Assembly: GCF_025371035.1 (NCBI RefSeq)
Contig: NZ_JANZXB010000005.1
Coordinates: 228,451-292,450 of the forward strand
Direction: 5' to 3'
DNA: 64,000 nucleotides
Origin: Sphingomonas sp. LC-1
GTDB taxonomy: Bacteria > Pseudomonadota > Alphaproteobacteria > Sphingomonadales > Sphingomonadaceae
This document shows, piece by piece, positions 63,976 through 64,000 of the stretch; the first letter of the stretch is position 1, and the number at the start of each line of letters is the position of its first letter. The notes under the pieces are model-generated. The model was given only the letters and a program-made list of their open reading frames with translations, ran no database searches and was not told the origin of the DNA. The translations under genes and the position numbers were made by a program.

Positions 63976-64000
63976 ATGAGCGACGATAACCTCAAGTGGC
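63976..64000 (+). CDS. Possible start of a gene cut by the window edge
   Basis: An ATG at 63976 opens a frame reading MSDDNLKW to the end of the window, with no stop. GGGTGA lies upstream but rather far. The divergent diguanylate cyclase starts about 140 bases away, so a promoter region lies between. Identity cannot be judged from eight residues. Confidence 0.35.

Overview
The window looks like chromosome from a GC-rich alphaproteobacterium of the order Sphingomonadales, most likely Sphingomonas or a close relative. This is inferred from protein resemblance and from gene neighbourhoods (trpF-trpB-trpA-accD-folC, eno-ftsB, cyoABCD-SURF1-ActS-ActR). No rRNA, tRNA, CRISPR array, intact insertion sequence or prophage was recognised. 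Most of the window reads as ordinary chromosomal gene content.

Region 1 (1-18 kb) is housekeeping and transport. It opens with the 3' part of a patatin-like lipase and a LapA-domain protein. These are followed by a tightly packed pyrF-trpF-trpB-trpA-accD run and folC. Next come a DUF6628-like protein behind a Fur-like site, an AmpG-type transporter with a single-domain response regulator, a pseudouridine synthase overlapping rsmD, an MHS-type transporter, a Pit phosphate transporter behind a possible Pho box, a UvrD/PcrA helicase and a glycine-zipper envelope protein.

Region 2 (18-27 kb) holds a secreted prolyl oligopeptidase, an alpha/beta hydrolase, eno-ftsB and a secreted DUF885 peptidase-like protein. 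It also carries a run of four small membrane proteins whose first gene sits behind a good match to the alphaproteobacterial general-stress (sigma-EcfG) promoter.

Region 3 (27-34 kb) is a seven-gene minus-strand operon. It encodes the cytochrome bo3-type quinol oxidase (cyoABCD), a SURF1 assembly factor and a RegB/RegA-type redox two-component system. The junctions from cyoC to actR all overlap, and a perfect 19-bp palindrome lies upstream of cyoA. The operon appears to join an oxidase, its assembly factor and a redox sensor in one transcript.

Region 4 (34-50 kb) starts with an MHS transporter and small stress or envelope proteins. It is then dominated by alpha-glucan and trehalose metabolism: a GH15 enzyme and, on the opposite strand, glgX-treZ-malQ-treY. 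Together these can debranch glycogen, convert the linear chains to trehalose and recycle short maltodextrins. A 3-methyladenine DNA glycosylase gene follows directly.

Region 5 (50-64 kb) is signalling and central metabolism. It contains a hybrid histidine kinase with an unusual antitoxin-like N-terminus, a 34-residue membrane micropeptide, an OmpR-type two-component pair, a gamma-carbonic anhydrase, malate synthase G divergent from a LysR regulator, a DUF808 membrane protein and a large beta-propeller diguanylate cyclase. The first bases of another gene may lie at the right edge.
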